DNA of 64,000 nt from Bacteroidales bacterium (lineage in GTDB: Bacteria; Bacteroidota; Bacteroidia; Bacteroidales; Lentimicrobiaceae), in NCBI GenBank assembly GCA_016709025.1, contig JADJEQ010000019.1, positions 186,001 through 250,000 on the forward strand, in the 5' to 3' direction. Below the pieces are notes generated by a model. That model ran no database searches. It saw only the letters and a list, made by a program, of their open reading frames with translations, and was not told where the DNA came from. Made by a program: the position numbers and the translations under genes. Positions 7,968-18,087 of this stretch are shown here, in pieces (position 1 is the first letter of the stretch; every line of letters begins with the position of its first letter).

Positions 7968-9713
7968 ATGAATAAACCCATACTCAGTATTGAAGGACTT
8001 TCGGTTTCGTTTCTTGATGAAACAGGCTGGTACCGTGCTGTCAATGATGTTTCATTCAGTCTTGGGCAGGGGCAGTCGCTTGGTATTGTCGGGGAGAGTG
8101 GTTCGGGGAAATCAGTTACATCTCTTTCAATCATGCGTTTGCTCCCGGGTATGGGCAGCCGTACCGACAGCGGGAATATTATTTTCAGTCCGGATTCCGG
8201 TGAAAGTATAAATATCCGCAACATGGGCGAATCTGAAATGCGGAAGCTTCGCGGGGGCCGGATCGCCATGGTTTTTCAGGAGCCAATGACATCACTGAAT
8301 CCGGTTATGAAATGCGGCAGGCAGATTACCGAGTCTATCAGTCTGCATTTGGGATTCAACAGGAAAAAGGCTAAAGAACTCACGATATCATTGTTTGCCG
8401 AAGTCCAGTTACCCGACCCGGAAAGGATTTATAATGCCTATCCGCATCAATTGTCGGGTGGACAGAAACAGCGGGTTATGATTGCAATGGCCATTGCCTG
8501 CCGTCCGGATGTGCTCATTGCCGACGAGCCAACAACAGCGCTGGATGTCACTGTACAGAAGGCTATCCTGGCATTGCTGCGCTCATTGCGCGAAAAACAT
8601 GGAATGAGCCTTATCTTTATCAGCCACGACCTGGGTGTTATTGCCGAAATTGCTGATTATGTTGTAGTAATGAAGCAGGGAGTGGTGGTAGAACAGGGCG
8701 AAGTCAGGGAGTTATTTTCAAATCCCCGCCATCCTTATACACAAGGGCTGCTTGCCTGTCGGCCGCCTTTGGGGAAAAGACTCAAACGTCTGCCCATTGT
8801 TACTGATTTTACAGACAGGCAGGATAAATCAATCAATAAAATCCCAAACCTGTTTGAAGAAGTTTCAAAAAATGAGCGTAAAGCCGGGCATTCAGAACTT
8901 TATTCAGGTTCTCCATTGCTTACTGTAGAAAACCTTTCGGTTCACTACCCTTTACCTAAACCGCTGTTCAGCCGTCACAGGGATTATTATAAAGCAGTTG
9001 ATCAAATCAGTTTCAATGTTTTCAAGGGTGAAACGCTCGGTCTTGTGGGGGAGTCGGGCTGTGGTAAAACAACATTGGGCCGTGCAATTCTAAGGCTGGT
9101 AGAGCCGACTTCTGGAGAAATTGACTACAATGGGATTAATCTGAGAAAATTATCGAAAGAAGATCTTAGAAATATGCGCAAACGGATGCAGATCATCTTT
9201 CAGGATCCCTACTCTTCACTAAATCCGAGAATAACTGCAGGTCAGGCAATTCTGGAACCTATGCGGGCACACGGGATGCACAAGGGCGAGTATGAAAGGA
9301 AGGAAAGGGTTTATGAATTACTTGGGCGCGTCAATCTGAATCCGGATCATTTTAACCGTTACCCACATCAGTTCTCAGGAGGTCAGCGGCAAAGAATCTG
9401 CATTGCCAGGGCCCTGGCCATTGAGCCAGAATTTATTATCTGTGATGAATCGGTTTCTGCACTTGATGTTTCTGTGCAGGCGCAGGTCTTGAATTTATTG
9501 AACGACCTGAAGAAAACCTATGGATTTACCTACATATTTATATCGCATGATCTTTCGGTCGTGCGATTTATGTCGGACAGAATGCTTGTAATGAAAAAAG
9601 GAAAACTGGTAGAGTTTGGTGAGGCGGACTCAATATATGAAAATCCTTCTGAAGAATACACGCGTGACCTGATTTCAGCTATTCCGGGAACCGGGCTTAT
9701 GTCAGGACATTGA
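7968..9713 (+). CDS. Dipeptide/oligopeptide-type ABC transporter, fused double ATPase
   Basis: This 581-residue protein contains two full ATP-binding domains of the DppD/OppD and DppF/OppF types in tandem, as in YejF or GsiA. Domain 1 has Walker A GESGSGKS (residues 42-49), signature LSGGQKQR and Walker B LIADEPTTALD. Domain 2 has Walker A GESGCGKT (361-368), signature FSGGQRQR and IICDESVSALD. Each domain carries the oligopeptide-transporter C-terminal extension (NPRHPYTQGLL, NPSEEYTRDLI). It would energise uptake of peptides or similar solutes. No permease or binding-protein gene is adjacent, so partners must be encoded elsewhere. Confidence 0.93.
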   Translation: MNKPILSIEGLSVSFLDETGWYRAVNDVSFSLGQGQSLGIVGESGSGKSVTSLSIMRLLPGMGSRTDSGNIIFSPDSGESINIRNMGESEMRKLRGGRIAMVFQEPMTSLNPVMKCGRQITESISLHLGFNRKKAKELTISLFAEVQLPDPERIYNAYPHQLSGGQKQRVMIAMAIACRPDVLIADEPTTALDVTVQKAILALLRSLREKHGMSLIFISHDLGVIAEIADYVVVMKQGVVVEQGEVRELFSNPRHPYTQGLLACRPPLGKRLKRLPIVTDFTDRQDKSINKIPNLFEEVSKNERKAGHSELYSGSPLLTVENLSVHYPLPKPLFSRHRDYYKAVDQISFNVFKGETLGLVGESGCGKTTLGRAILRLVEPTSGEIDYNGINLRKLSKEDLRNMRKRMQIIFQDPYSSLNPRITAGQAILEPMRAHGMHKGEYERKERVYELLGRVNLNPDHFNRYPHQFSGGQRQRICIARALAIEPEFIICDESVSALDVSVQAQVLNLLNDLKKTYGFTYIFISHDLSVVRFMSDRMLVMKKGKLVEFGEADSIYENPSEEYTRDLISAIPGTGLMSGH

Positions 9714-10071
9714 TTACTTCTTCAGCTTTGAAGGGTTTACTGATATAACCATCCATACCAACCGCAAAGCATCGCTCGCTTTCGTCAGAGATTGAACTCG
9801 CCGTCATCGCATAAATCTTCACTTTCCTTTCACGGTTTTCAGAATGTTCAATTTCCCTGATCCTGATGGTAGCTTCAAATCCGTCAAGTTCGGGCATATG
9901 GAGGTCCATCAGAACCAAATCATAGTTGTAGCTCATAAATTTTTCAACAGCGATACGGCCGTTATCTGCAATGTCGATACTTTGATCGTATTTTTTTAGC
10001 ATGAGCAATGCAACCTTCTGATTAATAGCATTATCCTCGGCCAGCAGGATTCTTTTCTTACCCGTTTCCAT
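9697..10071 (-). CDS. Stand-alone response-regulator receiver protein
   Basis: A 124-residue protein consisting of one CheY-like receiver domain. The acidic pocket is in LLAEDNAINQ (about residues 9-18), the phosphoacceptor Asp is in LVLMDLHMPELDG (about 53-65), a conserved Thr/Ser occurs in YAMTAS and the Lys in SKPF (about 111-114). AEDNAINQ is the signature of receivers attached to hybrid histidine kinases, so this may signal in a phosphorelay or have split from a hybrid kinase. It has no output domain. It is convergent with the ABC ATPase gene, and the two coding regions overlap by 17 bp at their 3' ends. Confidence 0.9.
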   Translation of the reverse strand: METGKKRILLAEDNAINQKVALLMLKKYDQSIDIADNGRIAVEKFMSYNYDLVLMDLHMPELDGFEATIRIREIEHSENRERKVKIYAMTASSISDESERCFAVGMDGYISKPFKAEEVINVLT

Positions 10072-10292
10072 AGTTATCTAGTTAGTAGTAGTAGTGCTTC
10101 ATCAAACTTCTGTTAGAAAAAATGTTCGTATCAAGAGCATGTTTTTCGGGCATTTGAAGGTTTATCATACATTTTGTAAAAAGTAATACCTAAACAGGCA
10201 TGAATTTTTATTTTATTTCGTCTGCACATGGATTTTACTTTTCTCAACGTATATCGGGCTTTTCTTTACCTTTACATTCATAACAGAAACCT

Positions 10293-12482
10293 ATGCCTGC
10301 AAAAAAACCTCACAAGAAAGCACCTGCAACCAGCAACCCCGTTTTTAGCCTGATTGAAGCACTATTCATAGCCAATCCATTCAAGGCTTTTAATTACAGG
10401 CAGGTATCAAAAATGCTGGGTATCAACGATAAAATCAGTAAGGCACTGGTGAACAACGCCCTGGAATCTATGACCCGGTCGGGAACCATTGTTGAACTGA
10501 ACAGGGGGAAATATAAATACAATCCAGACCTGCTTGCGGATAAAATACTTCAAACCACGGTTATTGGTATTGTGGACATGAAACAAACCGGAAAGGCTTA
10601 TATAGCAGTACAGGATCTCGATGAAGATATTTTTATAGCTGCCAACAATACCGGGCATGCACTGAATGGCGATAAAGTGAAGGTACACCTCTTCCCGATG
10701 CGAAAAGGGCGAAAAACCGAAGGTCAGATTGTTGAAGTTCTGGAAAGAGCAAGGACCAGTTTTGTCGGTACTGTTCAGATTAGTGGAAAATTTGCATTTC
10801 TTGCTCCGGATGATGTGAGTATTCCGGTTGATATTTTCATTCCAAAAGAAGCGCTTAACAATGCAAAAAATGGACAGAAAGCCATTGCCAGGCTAACTGA
10901 CTGGCCGGAGCAATCCAAAAATCCGTTCGGGGAGATTTCGCAGGTACTTGGTGAACCCGGAAACAACGATGTTGAGATGAATTCTATCCTGGCATCGTTT
11001 GATTTCCCATTGCAGTTCAATCCGCAAACAATGAAAGAAGCGGAGAATATACCTGTGGTGATCAGCCATGAGGAAATTGAAAAAAGACGCGATTTCAGGC
11101 CGGTATGGACCTGTACCATCGACCCCCCCGATGCGAAGGATTTTGATGACGCTCTTTCGCTGAAAAAACTGGAAAGCGGAAAATGGGAAGTGGGTGTGCA
11201 TATTGCGGATGTTTCGCATTACGTAAAACCAGGAACTGCTATTGACAGTGAGGCTTACGATAGAGGAACTTCCATTTATCTGGTTGACAGAACCATACCG
11301 ATGCTTCCAGAGAAACTTTCCAATATGGTATGCTCGCTTCGCCCCGACGAGGACAAACTGTGTTTTTCTGCTGTTTTTATTATGGATGACAAAGCAGATA
11401 TAAGTGATGAATGGTACGGAAAGACCATCATCAGGAGCAACCGCCGTTATAATTACGAAGAAGTGCAGACAATGATTGAAGGAGGGGATGGTGATTTTAA
11501 AGCAGAGTTGATGATTTTGAACGATCTTGCGTTCAAATTAAGGGATGAACGCTTTAAAAAGGGCTCTATTGCATTTCACAGCCAGGAAGTTAAGTTTGTG
11601 CTGGACGAAAAAGGCAAACCGATTGATACTTATATTAAGGAGCAAAAGGAAGCCAATATGCTGATCGAAGATTTCATGCTGCTCGCAAACCGCCGGGTAG
11701 CGGAAAAAATAGGACGGAAAACCGGAGAAAAAAAGCCCAAAACCTTTGTTTACAGAATTCATGATGAACCAAACCAGGAGAAATTGCAAAAATTCTCAGA
11801 GTTTGTTTCAAAACTTGGCTATAAAATGAATACAGGTTCCCGCAAAGGGCTGGCAAAATCGTTTAACAGCCTTTTCGAGCAGATAGCCGGCAAGGGAGAG
11901 GAAACCATGATCGAATCCATCGCCATCCGCACCATGGCAAAAGCGGTATATTCGACGGTAAATATTGGTCACTATGGTCTTGCATTTCAGCATTATACCC
12001 ATTTTACTTCGCCTATTCGCCGTTATCCTGACCTGATGGTTCACCGCTTGCTTGAGTGGTATCTACAGGGCAGGCCTTCGGTTAATAGTGCAGAATATGA
12101 GGAATATTGCACCCACAGTTCAGAGATGGAACGCAAAGCCGTTGAAGCCGAGAGGGCCTCAGTAAAATACAAGCAGGCTGAGTTTTTACAGGATAAAATC
12201 GGACAATCATTCAGTGGTCTTATATCGGGCATCAGTAAATGGGGTATATTTGTTGAACTTGACGGGAGTAAATGTGAAGGTATGATTTCACTAAAATACC
12301 TTGATGATGACTTCTATTATCTCGACGACGACAATTACCGGGTGATCGGGCAGCACCACGGCCGCGAATTCAAGTTGGGTGCACCTTTAAAGATCAGGGT
12401 CAAGCGTGTGGATTTACAACGGAAGCAAATGGATTTTGTACTTGATGAGGAGCCTGCTGTAAAAGGGTTCCGCAAATACTAA
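10293..12482 (+). CDS. rnr: Ribonuclease R
   Basis: This 729-residue RNB-family 3'-5' exoribonuclease degrades structured RNA. An N-terminal winged-helix-like region (about residues 15-75) is followed by cold-shock-type OB domains, the RNB catalytic domain and a C-terminal S1 domain (about 635-720). The catalytic Asp cluster is in DPPDAKDFDDALS (about 276-288), and the conserved TSPIRRYPDLMVHR motif is present near residue 573. The length suits RNase R rather than the shorter RNase II. Met1 at 10293 fits the family start. The alcohol dehydrogenase gene follows after 19 bp, so read-through is possible although the functions are unrelated. Confidence 0.95.
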   Translation: MPAKKPHKKAPATSNPVFSLIEALFIANPFKAFNYRQVSKMLGINDKISKALVNNALESMTRSGTIVELNRGKYKYNPDLLADKILQTTVIGIVDMKQTGKAYIAVQDLDEDIFIAANNTGHALNGDKVKVHLFPMRKGRKTEGQIVEVLERARTSFVGTVQISGKFAFLAPDDVSIPVDIFIPKEALNNAKNGQKAIARLTDWPEQSKNPFGEISQVLGEPGNNDVEMNSILASFDFPLQFNPQTMKEAENIPVVISHEEIEKRRDFRPVWTCTIDPPDAKDFDDALSLKKLESGKWEVGVHIADVSHYVKPGTAIDSEAYDRGTSIYLVDRTIPMLPEKLSNMVCSLRPDEDKLCFSAVFIMDDKADISDEWYGKTIIRSNRRYNYEEVQTMIEGGDGDFKAELMILNDLAFKLRDERFKKGSIAFHSQEVKFVLDEKGKPIDTYIKEQKEANMLIEDFMLLANRRVAEKIGRKTGEKKPKTFVYRIHDEPNQEKLQKFSEFVSKLGYKMNTGSRKGLAKSFNSLFEQIAGKGEETMIESIAIRTMAKAVYSTVNIGHYGLAFQHYTHFTSPIRRYPDLMVHRLLEWYLQGRPSVNSAEYEEYCTHSSEMERKAVEAERASVKYKQAEFLQDKIGQSFSGLISGISKWGIFVELDGSKCEGMISLKYLDDDFYYLDDDNYRVIGQHHGREFKLGAPLKIRVKRVDLQRKQMDFVLDEEPAVKGFRKY

Positions 12483-12501
12483 TTGAATCTGAACAGAAAT
12501 A

Positions 12502-13644
12502 ATGGAAAACTTTACAGCATATAATCCGACTACACTTCATTTTGGCAGGAATGTCCTGAATCAGCTTGGGATTACCATAAACAGGTTTGGGAAAAAAGTG
12601 CTTCTTGTTTATGGGAAAAACTCTATCAGGAGCAACGGACTGTATGATATCATTAAACAGCAACTCGATGCCATTGGGGCTGAAGTATATGAGTACAGCG
12701 GGATAAAATCAAACCCCGTTGTTCAGGATGTAGATGCTGCAGCAGCAATCGGACGTGAGAATTCAGTTGATGTAATTCTTGCCGTGGGAGGTGGAAGTGT
12801 AATTGATTCGGCCAAGATTATATCCATAGCTATTCCGGTTGAATTACCCGCCTGGGGCTTTTTTGAGCGCAAAATGATTCCCAGAACGGCTGTTCCGCTT
12901 GTGACAGTGCTTACGCTTGCTGCCACAGGAACTGAAATGAACCAGTTCGCAGTTCTCTCAAATCATGAAACCGAGAATAAAAACGGTTATGGCAGTGCAT
13001 TGTTATATCCCAGGCATTCGTTTCTCGATCCACAACTTACCATTACGGTTCCCGAAAATTATACAGCATACGGTATAGCTGACCTGGTTGCACATTGCCT
13101 TGAAGCTTATTTTGGGAAAGGAGAGGAGGCGACGCTTTCGGACCGCTTTGTGTTTTCTATCATCAGGGAAGCCCTGGAATATGGCCCGGCATTGATGAAT
13201 GACCTGACCAACTACGAACTAAGGGCTAAAATAATGTTCGCCGCTACCATGGCCCTCAACGGGATGACCATGTTTGGCAGGACTTCAGGGGATTGGGGCG
13301 TACACAGCATCGGGCATATATTGTCACTTTTATATGATGTTCCCCATGGTGCTTCACTTACCATTGTTTACCCGGCCTGGATGCGACTGCAACGTGAAAA
13401 CCTGGCACATAGAATCAGATTACTGGGGAAGAATGTTTTCGGGACGGAAGATGTTGATCTTATCATTGACCGGTTTGAAGGCTTCTTTAGCACCCTTGGC
13501 TGCCCTGTACGCATAAGTCAGGCAGTGAATGAGGCCGTGAACCCTGATGAAATTTTCAGGGTTATGGTGCTCAACAAAGTGGCTGCAAACGTGCATAAGC
13601 TTACACAGGATGATTACCGGAGAATTATTGAAATAATGCTATAA
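12502..13644 (+). CDS. Iron-containing alcohol dehydrogenase (YqhD/butanol dehydrogenase type)
   Basis: A 380-residue group III metal-dependent dehydrogenase that reduces aldehydes or oxidises alcohols with NAD(P)H. The cofactor-binding GGGSVIDSAK motif is near residues 97-106. The metal ligands of the family are visible: Asp and His in ADLVAHCLE (about 193-201), His in HSIGHILS, and His in DVPHGASL. The PKPV-like opening, ENFTAYNPTTLHFG, matches the YqhD/BDH branch. The substrate is not readable from sequence. It would be cytoplasmic and suits a fermentative or anaerobic lifestyle. Confidence 0.92.
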   Translation: MENFTAYNPTTLHFGRNVLNQLGITINRFGKKVLLVYGKNSIRSNGLYDIIKQQLDAIGAEVYEYSGIKSNPVVQDVDAAAAIGRENSVDVILAVGGGSVIDSAKIISIAIPVELPAWGFFERKMIPRTAVPLVTVLTLAATGTEMNQFAVLSNHETENKNGYGSALLYPRHSFLDPQLTITVPENYTAYGIADLVAHCLEAYFGKGEEATLSDRFVFSIIREALEYGPALMNDLTNYELRAKIMFAATMALNGMTMFGRTSGDWGVHSIGHILSLLYDVPHGASLTIVYPAWMRLQRENLAHRIRLLGKNVFGTEDVDLIIDRFEGFFSTLGCPVRISQAVNEAVNPDEIFRVMVLNKVAANVHKLTQDDYRRIIEIML

Positions 13645-13666
13645 ATCAGTAATATATATTTGAACA

Positions 13667-15043
13667 ATGTCGGAAAACGGCTTTAGAAAAAGGAACTTCC
13701 TGCAAAAACTATCTGACCGGATTGTGTTTAAACTTACCGGGAAAAAACCAGGTCCCGGGCGGCAGCATTCACCTCATAAAAAACAGATATTTGTAAATGC
13801 TGACGAAAATCTTCCCATTGCTGAACGTCAGACAAAATCTGCGGGAAAGGGAAAAAAGTCCGGTCCACAGGGATTTTTTAAAAAGTTATACAACCCCAGG
13901 AGTAACCGTAGAGGTAATTACACTTCAGGGAAAGTCAATCTTAATATACCGGTGAATCGCCCGATTCAGGGAACTCCCGGGCAAGGTAACAGCCCGGAAT
14001 CCAGCCCGGCTTTAAAAGACCTGTCCAGGCCTCCAATGCCTGTCAGGGCCGGGAAACAGCCAGGTCGGAACAAGAAATCCCTTTATGTAAAGTTATTTGG
14101 GTCTGGTAAACGTAAACAGGAGCAAAGAAGGGTTCTTGTTGAAAGTAAACCTGAAGATAAGAAAGCAATAAGAAAAGCCTTAGTGATAGAGAGTTTTGCT
14201 TTTTTAAATTCTTTGGGTTTTTACATTCTTGCCTATCTGAGTGTTTACCTTATCTATCAGTTTACTGAAGCATTGGCTGCTGCAAACTTTGATATTGATT
14301 CGGTGCTTTTTTACTACGAGATCTATTTTCCAATAGGCAATTCCAGCCCTTTGTGGAATAAGTTTAATATCATTGCCATTACTCTTGCAAGTCCGCTTAT
14401 CTCACTTATCCTGTCTCTTATACTGCTTAGGGCGGTTCTGGTGCGTGAAAAGTTAAAACCGCAACTCAGGTTGTTTTTATTGTGGGTTGCATTTCACGGT
14501 GCAACTTATTTTCTCGGAGCTTTTGTTGCAGGAATAGCAACCAGTCAGGGATTTGGCTATGTAGTTGACTGGATGTATGTTAATGTTTTTTTCAGGATAT
14601 TTATTTCACTCGTTTTCCTGTTCCTGTTAACGGTTACAGGTTATAAAAGTGCTGTTTTTGCACTTGAAACCATTCCACCAGGAATCAGGCAGCAGCGCTG
14701 GAGGTTGAGCCTGTCGCTTGGATTAAGATTTATTTTACCCTGGATTGTTGGTGGAATGATGATCATAGCCATCAAATTTCCTAATGCCGCGCCTCAACAC
14801 CCCAATATCATGGTTTACGATGCCATTGTTATTGCTACTATGGGATTTATGGTAATTCCGGTCTTTTTCAACTATAAGGCAAAGCCCCGCAGCGTTGCGG
14901 AGAGACCTTTACAATTTAAAAGGCCTCCGGGTATCCTGATCTTTATAACATCAATTGTAGTCCTGGTTTTGTTCAGGCTGGTTTTTGAGAGGGGGATACA
15001 CCTGATCATCAACTTTAGTTTTGATGTCGGGTTTTACCGCTGA
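13667..15043 (+). CDS. Hypothetical polytopic membrane protein with basic N-terminal tail
   Basis: I do not recognise the family of this 458-residue protein. Residues 1 to about 165 are hydrophilic, very rich in Lys, Arg, Gly and Pro, and probably disordered. Residues about 170-450 contain roughly seven hydrophobic segments (starting near 172, 237, 270, 310, 350, 385 and 420), predicting an integral inner-membrane domain. No enzyme motif was noticed. The start at 13667 lies 22 bp after the alcohol dehydrogenase stop, so co-transcription is plausible. The cluster of basic residues could contact nucleic acid, ribosomes or phospholipid headgroups, but that is conjecture. Confidence 0.8.
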   Translation: MSENGFRKRNFLQKLSDRIVFKLTGKKPGPGRQHSPHKKQIFVNADENLPIAERQTKSAGKGKKSGPQGFFKKLYNPRSNRRGNYTSGKVNLNIPVNRPIQGTPGQGNSPESSPALKDLSRPPMPVRAGKQPGRNKKSLYVKLFGSGKRKQEQRRVLVESKPEDKKAIRKALVIESFAFLNSLGFYILAYLSVYLIYQFTEALAAANFDIDSVLFYYEIYFPIGNSSPLWNKFNIIAITLASPLISLILSLILLRAVLVREKLKPQLRLFLLWVAFHGATYFLGAFVAGIATSQGFGYVVDWMYVNVFFRIFISLVFLFLLTVTGYKSAVFALETIPPGIRQQRWRLSLSLGLRFILPWIVGGMMIIAIKFPNAAPQHPNIMVYDAIVIATMGFMVIPVFFNYKAKPRSVAERPLQFKRPPGILIFITSIVVLVLFRLVFERGIHLIINFSFDVGFYR

Positions 15044-15107
15044 TATTCAGGCGTATCGATGAATACTACGTATATGCTCCTGCGGTTTTTAAAGCCTTAT
15101 TGAATGA

Positions 15108-16382
15108 TCAGATTACCATTCCTACGCCAATGGTGCTGTTGGTGGCTTCATCAATAATTATCAGGGCACCTGTTCTCCTGTTCTTCTTATACGAATCAAC
15201 AAAAAGAGGCTTGGTTGTACGGATGCTGATGCAGGCAATATCATTCAGCCCAACATTAAGGTCGCCATCAATGTGTTCAAGGTTATTGACGTTAACCTTG
15301 TATTTGACCTCCTTAATAAGACAGCGTACGTCCCTGGTTGTATGTTTTATGGCGTATTTACCATTTACCTGAAGGGGTTTCTCATTCATCCAGCATACCA
15401 TCATGTCAATATCCTGTGTGATCCGGGGTAAATTGTCTTCTTTTACCAGCATATCGCCGCGGCTGATATCAATATCATCGTCAAGCGAGATGGTGACTGA
15501 CATCGGAGCGTAAACACGATCTGCGTGGGTTTTGTATACATCAATCGATTTAATTGTGCTCTTCAGCATCGATGGCAGTACAGTTACCTTATCACCAGGG
15601 CTGAAAACTCCTCCGGCAACCCTCCCGGCATAACCCCTGTAGTCGTGAAATTCATCAGACATAGGCCTTATAACAAACTGTACCGGGAACCTTGGATCAA
15701 CCAGGTTGTGATCATTCCCGATCTCAATGCCTTCTAACACCTGCCTGAGTGTTCCGTTATCGTACCAGGGCATGTTAACGGAAGGCTCCACTACATTATC
15801 ACCGTGAAGGGCACTGATGGGAACAAACCTGATTTCGGGTATTTCGAGTTTTTCGCCAAATTCAGTATAGTCTTTCCTGATTTTATTAAAAACATCCTGG
15901 CTGTAACCAACCAGGTCCATCTTGTTGATACAGGCAATCACATGCGGGATTCTCAACAGGGAAGCAATGTAGGAGTGACGACAGGTTTGCTCGGTTACGC
16001 CATTTCGTGCATCGATAAGGATGATGGCTGCATTCGCAGTGGAAGCACCGGTAACCATATTCCTGGTGTATTGTGTATGGCCAGGGGTGTCGGCAATGAT
16101 GAATTTTCGTTTAGGAGTAGCGAAATAACGGTAAGCAACATCAATGGTTATCCCTTGTTCGCGTTCCGCACGCAATCCATCGGTTAGCAATGCCAGGTCA
16201 ACATGCTCATTTCCACGTCTGATACTGGCCCGTTTAACTGCTTCAAGCTGATCTTCAAAAATCGATTTGCTGTCATAAAGCAAACGACCAATCAGGGTGC
16301 TTTTTCCATCATCAACACTACCTGCGGTGGTAAACCGCAACAATTCCATATCAAGGTAACCTTTGGTTGAAAATTCATCCAT
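15108..16382 (-). CDS. cysN: Sulfate adenylyltransferase subunit 1 (GTPase)
   Basis: A 424-residue EF-Tu-like GTPase that activates ATP sulfurylase to make adenosine 5'-phosphosulfate. G1 is AGSVDDGKST (about residues 16-25), G3 is DTPGHTQY, and G4 is NKMD; the REQGITIDVAYRYF switch segment is characteristic of CysN. It lacks a fused APS kinase domain, consistent with the separate cysC upstream. It is last in the minus-strand order cysC-cysD-cysN, 54 bp after cysD, so one sulfate-activation operon is likely. Confidence 0.96.
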   Translation of the reverse strand: MDEFSTKGYLDMELLRFTTAGSVDDGKSTLIGRLLYDSKSIFEDQLEAVKRASIRRGNEHVDLALLTDGLRAEREQGITIDVAYRYFATPKRKFIIADTPGHTQYTRNMVTGASTANAAIILIDARNGVTEQTCRHSYIASLLRIPHVIACINKMDLVGYSQDVFNKIRKDYTEFGEKLEIPEIRFVPISALHGDNVVEPSVNMPWYDNGTLRQVLEGIEIGNDHNLVDPRFPVQFVIRPMSDEFHDYRGYAGRVAGGVFSPGDKVTVLPSMLKSTIKSIDVYKTHADRVYAPMSVTISLDDDIDISRGDMLVKEDNLPRITQDIDMMVCWMNEKPLQVNGKYAIKHTTRDVRCLIKEVKYKVNVNNLEHIDGDLNVGLNDIACISIRTTKPLFVDSYKKNRRTGALIIIDEATNSTIGVGMVI

Positions 16383-16436
16383 ACTGAACGGAGATTATAT
16401 TAATTAATCCCAACCGGGATTTTGGTTTTTAAATGA

Positions 16437-17345
16437 TTAGAAGTATCCTTCTTTTTTTCTGTCTTCCATGGCTGCTTCAGAGCGTTGATCATCGGCCCTG
16501 CCGCCTCTTTCGGTTACACGGGTAGCTGCAATTTCCTGAATGATGTCGTCGAGTGAGTTTGCAGCTGAGAGGGTAAGCCCGGTGCAGGATATGTCACCAA
16601 TGGTTCTGCACCTGACAGTTTTGGTTTCATAATACTCTCCGTCTTTCAGGGTCATGAAAGGGGCTTTGGCCAGCCATTGCCCGTCGCGGTTGAACACTTC
16701 CCGTTCGTGTGTAAAGTAAAGATTGGGCAGCTCAATATTTTCCTTCATAATGTATTGCCATACATCCATTTCGGTCCAGTTACTGATGGGGAAAACCCTG
16801 AAATGTTCGCCCGGGTTTTTGCGGCCGTTAAAGATATTCCACAATTCAGGTCTTTGATTTTTAGGGTCCCACTGACCGAATTCATCCCTGTGAGAGAAGA
16901 ATCTTTCCTTGGCCCTGGCTTTTTCTTCATCACGACGGCCGCCACCCATGGCTGCATCAAACTTATATTTTTCTATTGTATCAAGCAAAGTAGTGGTTTG
17001 CAGAATATTCCGGCTGGCTGTCGGGCCTTTTTCCTCTGTTACACGTCCGGTGTCAATGCTTTCCTGCACTGATCCAACAATTAGCTGAGCCCCTATATTT
17101 TTAACCAGTTCGTCCCGATAAACAATGGTTTCCTGGAAATTGTGCCCGGTATCGATGTGAAGCAGCGGGAAAGGCAGCCTGGCCGGATAGAATGCTTTTA
17201 CAGCTAACCAGGTCATTACAATGGAGTCTTTCCCTCCTGAAAAAAGTAAAACAGGCCGCTCAAACTGGGCGGCGACTTCCCTTATAACATAGATTGACTC
17301 ATATTCAAGCTCTTCAAGGTGACTGAGGTTATAGGTGCTTTTCAT
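16437..17345 (-). CDS. cysD: Sulfate adenylyltransferase subunit 2
   Basis: This 302-residue catalytic subunit of ATP sulfurylase belongs to the PP-loop family. The SGGKDSIV motif (about residues 36-43) binds ATP pyrophosphate, and the GGGRRDEEKARAKERFFSHR block, FPISNWTEMDVWQYI and the C-terminal GRADDQRSEAAMEDRKKEGYF are CysD signatures. It would pair with CysN. Its start overlaps the cysC stop by 4 bp, which indicates translational coupling. Confidence 0.97.
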   Translation of the reverse strand: MKSTYNLSHLEELEYESIYVIREVAAQFERPVLLFSGGKDSIVMTWLAVKAFYPARLPFPLLHIDTGHNFQETIVYRDELVKNIGAQLIVGSVQESIDTGRVTEEKGPTASRNILQTTTLLDTIEKYKFDAAMGGGRRDEEKARAKERFFSHRDEFGQWDPKNQRPELWNIFNGRKNPGEHFRVFPISNWTEMDVWQYIMKENIELPNLYFTHEREVFNRDGQWLAKAPFMTLKDGEYYETKTVRCRTIGDISCTGLTLSAANSLDDIIQEIAATRVTERGGRADDQRSEAAMEDRKKEGYF

Positions 17346-17920
17346 TTATAAACAGTGATTAGTGGTAAAATGTATTCAAAGAGTTTATGAATGCTTTGAT
17401 CCGGATCAGAAAAGGAAGTATTGATTTCAATGGCAGCCTCCAAAGGAGGTTCAAAAGGAGCACTAACGCCGGTAAATTCTTTTATCTCGCCATTCCGCGC
17501 TTTCTTATACATGCCTTTGATGTCGCGTTGTTCGCAAAGGTTAAGCGGCGCATTTACATATACATTTATAAAATAGTCGCTGCCTATAATGTCCCTGGCC
17601 ATATTACGGAGCTTTTCAGTCGGGGTAATAAAAGCATTGATTGTAATGATACCGCTTTCGGCGAACAGCTTCGATATTTCTGCTATCCGGCGAATGTTTT
17701 CATTGCGGTCTGCCCCTGAAAATCCAAGATCGCTGCATATCCCTTTGCGTGTAACATCACCATCCAGCATACGCACAAGGAATCCATTACTGATCAGTTT
17801 TTGTTCAAGGCCGACACCAATGGTGGTTTTGCCTGAACAAGGCAGGCCTGTAAGCCAGATAACCCTGGCCTGCTGATTTGGTTTTGTTTCCATTATTTGC
17901 CTGGCAAAGGCAGTTCCCAT
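17342..17920 (-). CDS. cysC: Adenylylsulfate (APS) kinase
   Basis: A 192-residue kinase that phosphorylates APS to PAPS. Walker A is GLPCSGKTT (about residues 25-33), followed by LDGDVTRKGICSDLGFS and the RRIAEISKLFAESG segment, all conserved in CysC. The N-terminus (MGTAFARQIMETKPNQQ) may be slightly overextended; an internal Met near residue 11 (about position 17890) is an alternative start. PAPS can serve assimilatory reduction or sulfotransfer; no PAPS reductase gene is in the window, and the polysaccharide export pair lies just upstream. Confidence 0.95.
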   Translation of the reverse strand: MGTAFARQIMETKPNQQARVIWLTGLPCSGKTTIGVGLEQKLISNGFLVRMLDGDVTRKGICSDLGFSGADRNENIRRIAEISKLFAESGIITINAFITPTEKLRNMARDIIGSDYFINVYVNAPLNLCEQRDIKGMYKKARNGEIKEFTGVSAPFEPPLEAAIEINTSFSDPDQSIHKLFEYILPLITVYK

Positions 17921-18087
17921 TAAATTAATAAACGATGTTTAACCGGACAGCAAAATTAACATATTTTTTCAGAAGGCAGTTAAGGTATTGGAAGGCATAA
18001 AAGAACAACAAAATTTATACGGAACGGAAAGTGCACAAAACCTTACCGGATGCAGAATCCGGACGATTATCAGAGGTTGTTTAAAAC

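Noticed and set aside
9697..10071. Remnant of a hybrid histidine kinase
   Set aside because: The receiver is complete with its own start, and no kinase sequence lies upstream on that strand; it is better treated as a stand-alone receiver.
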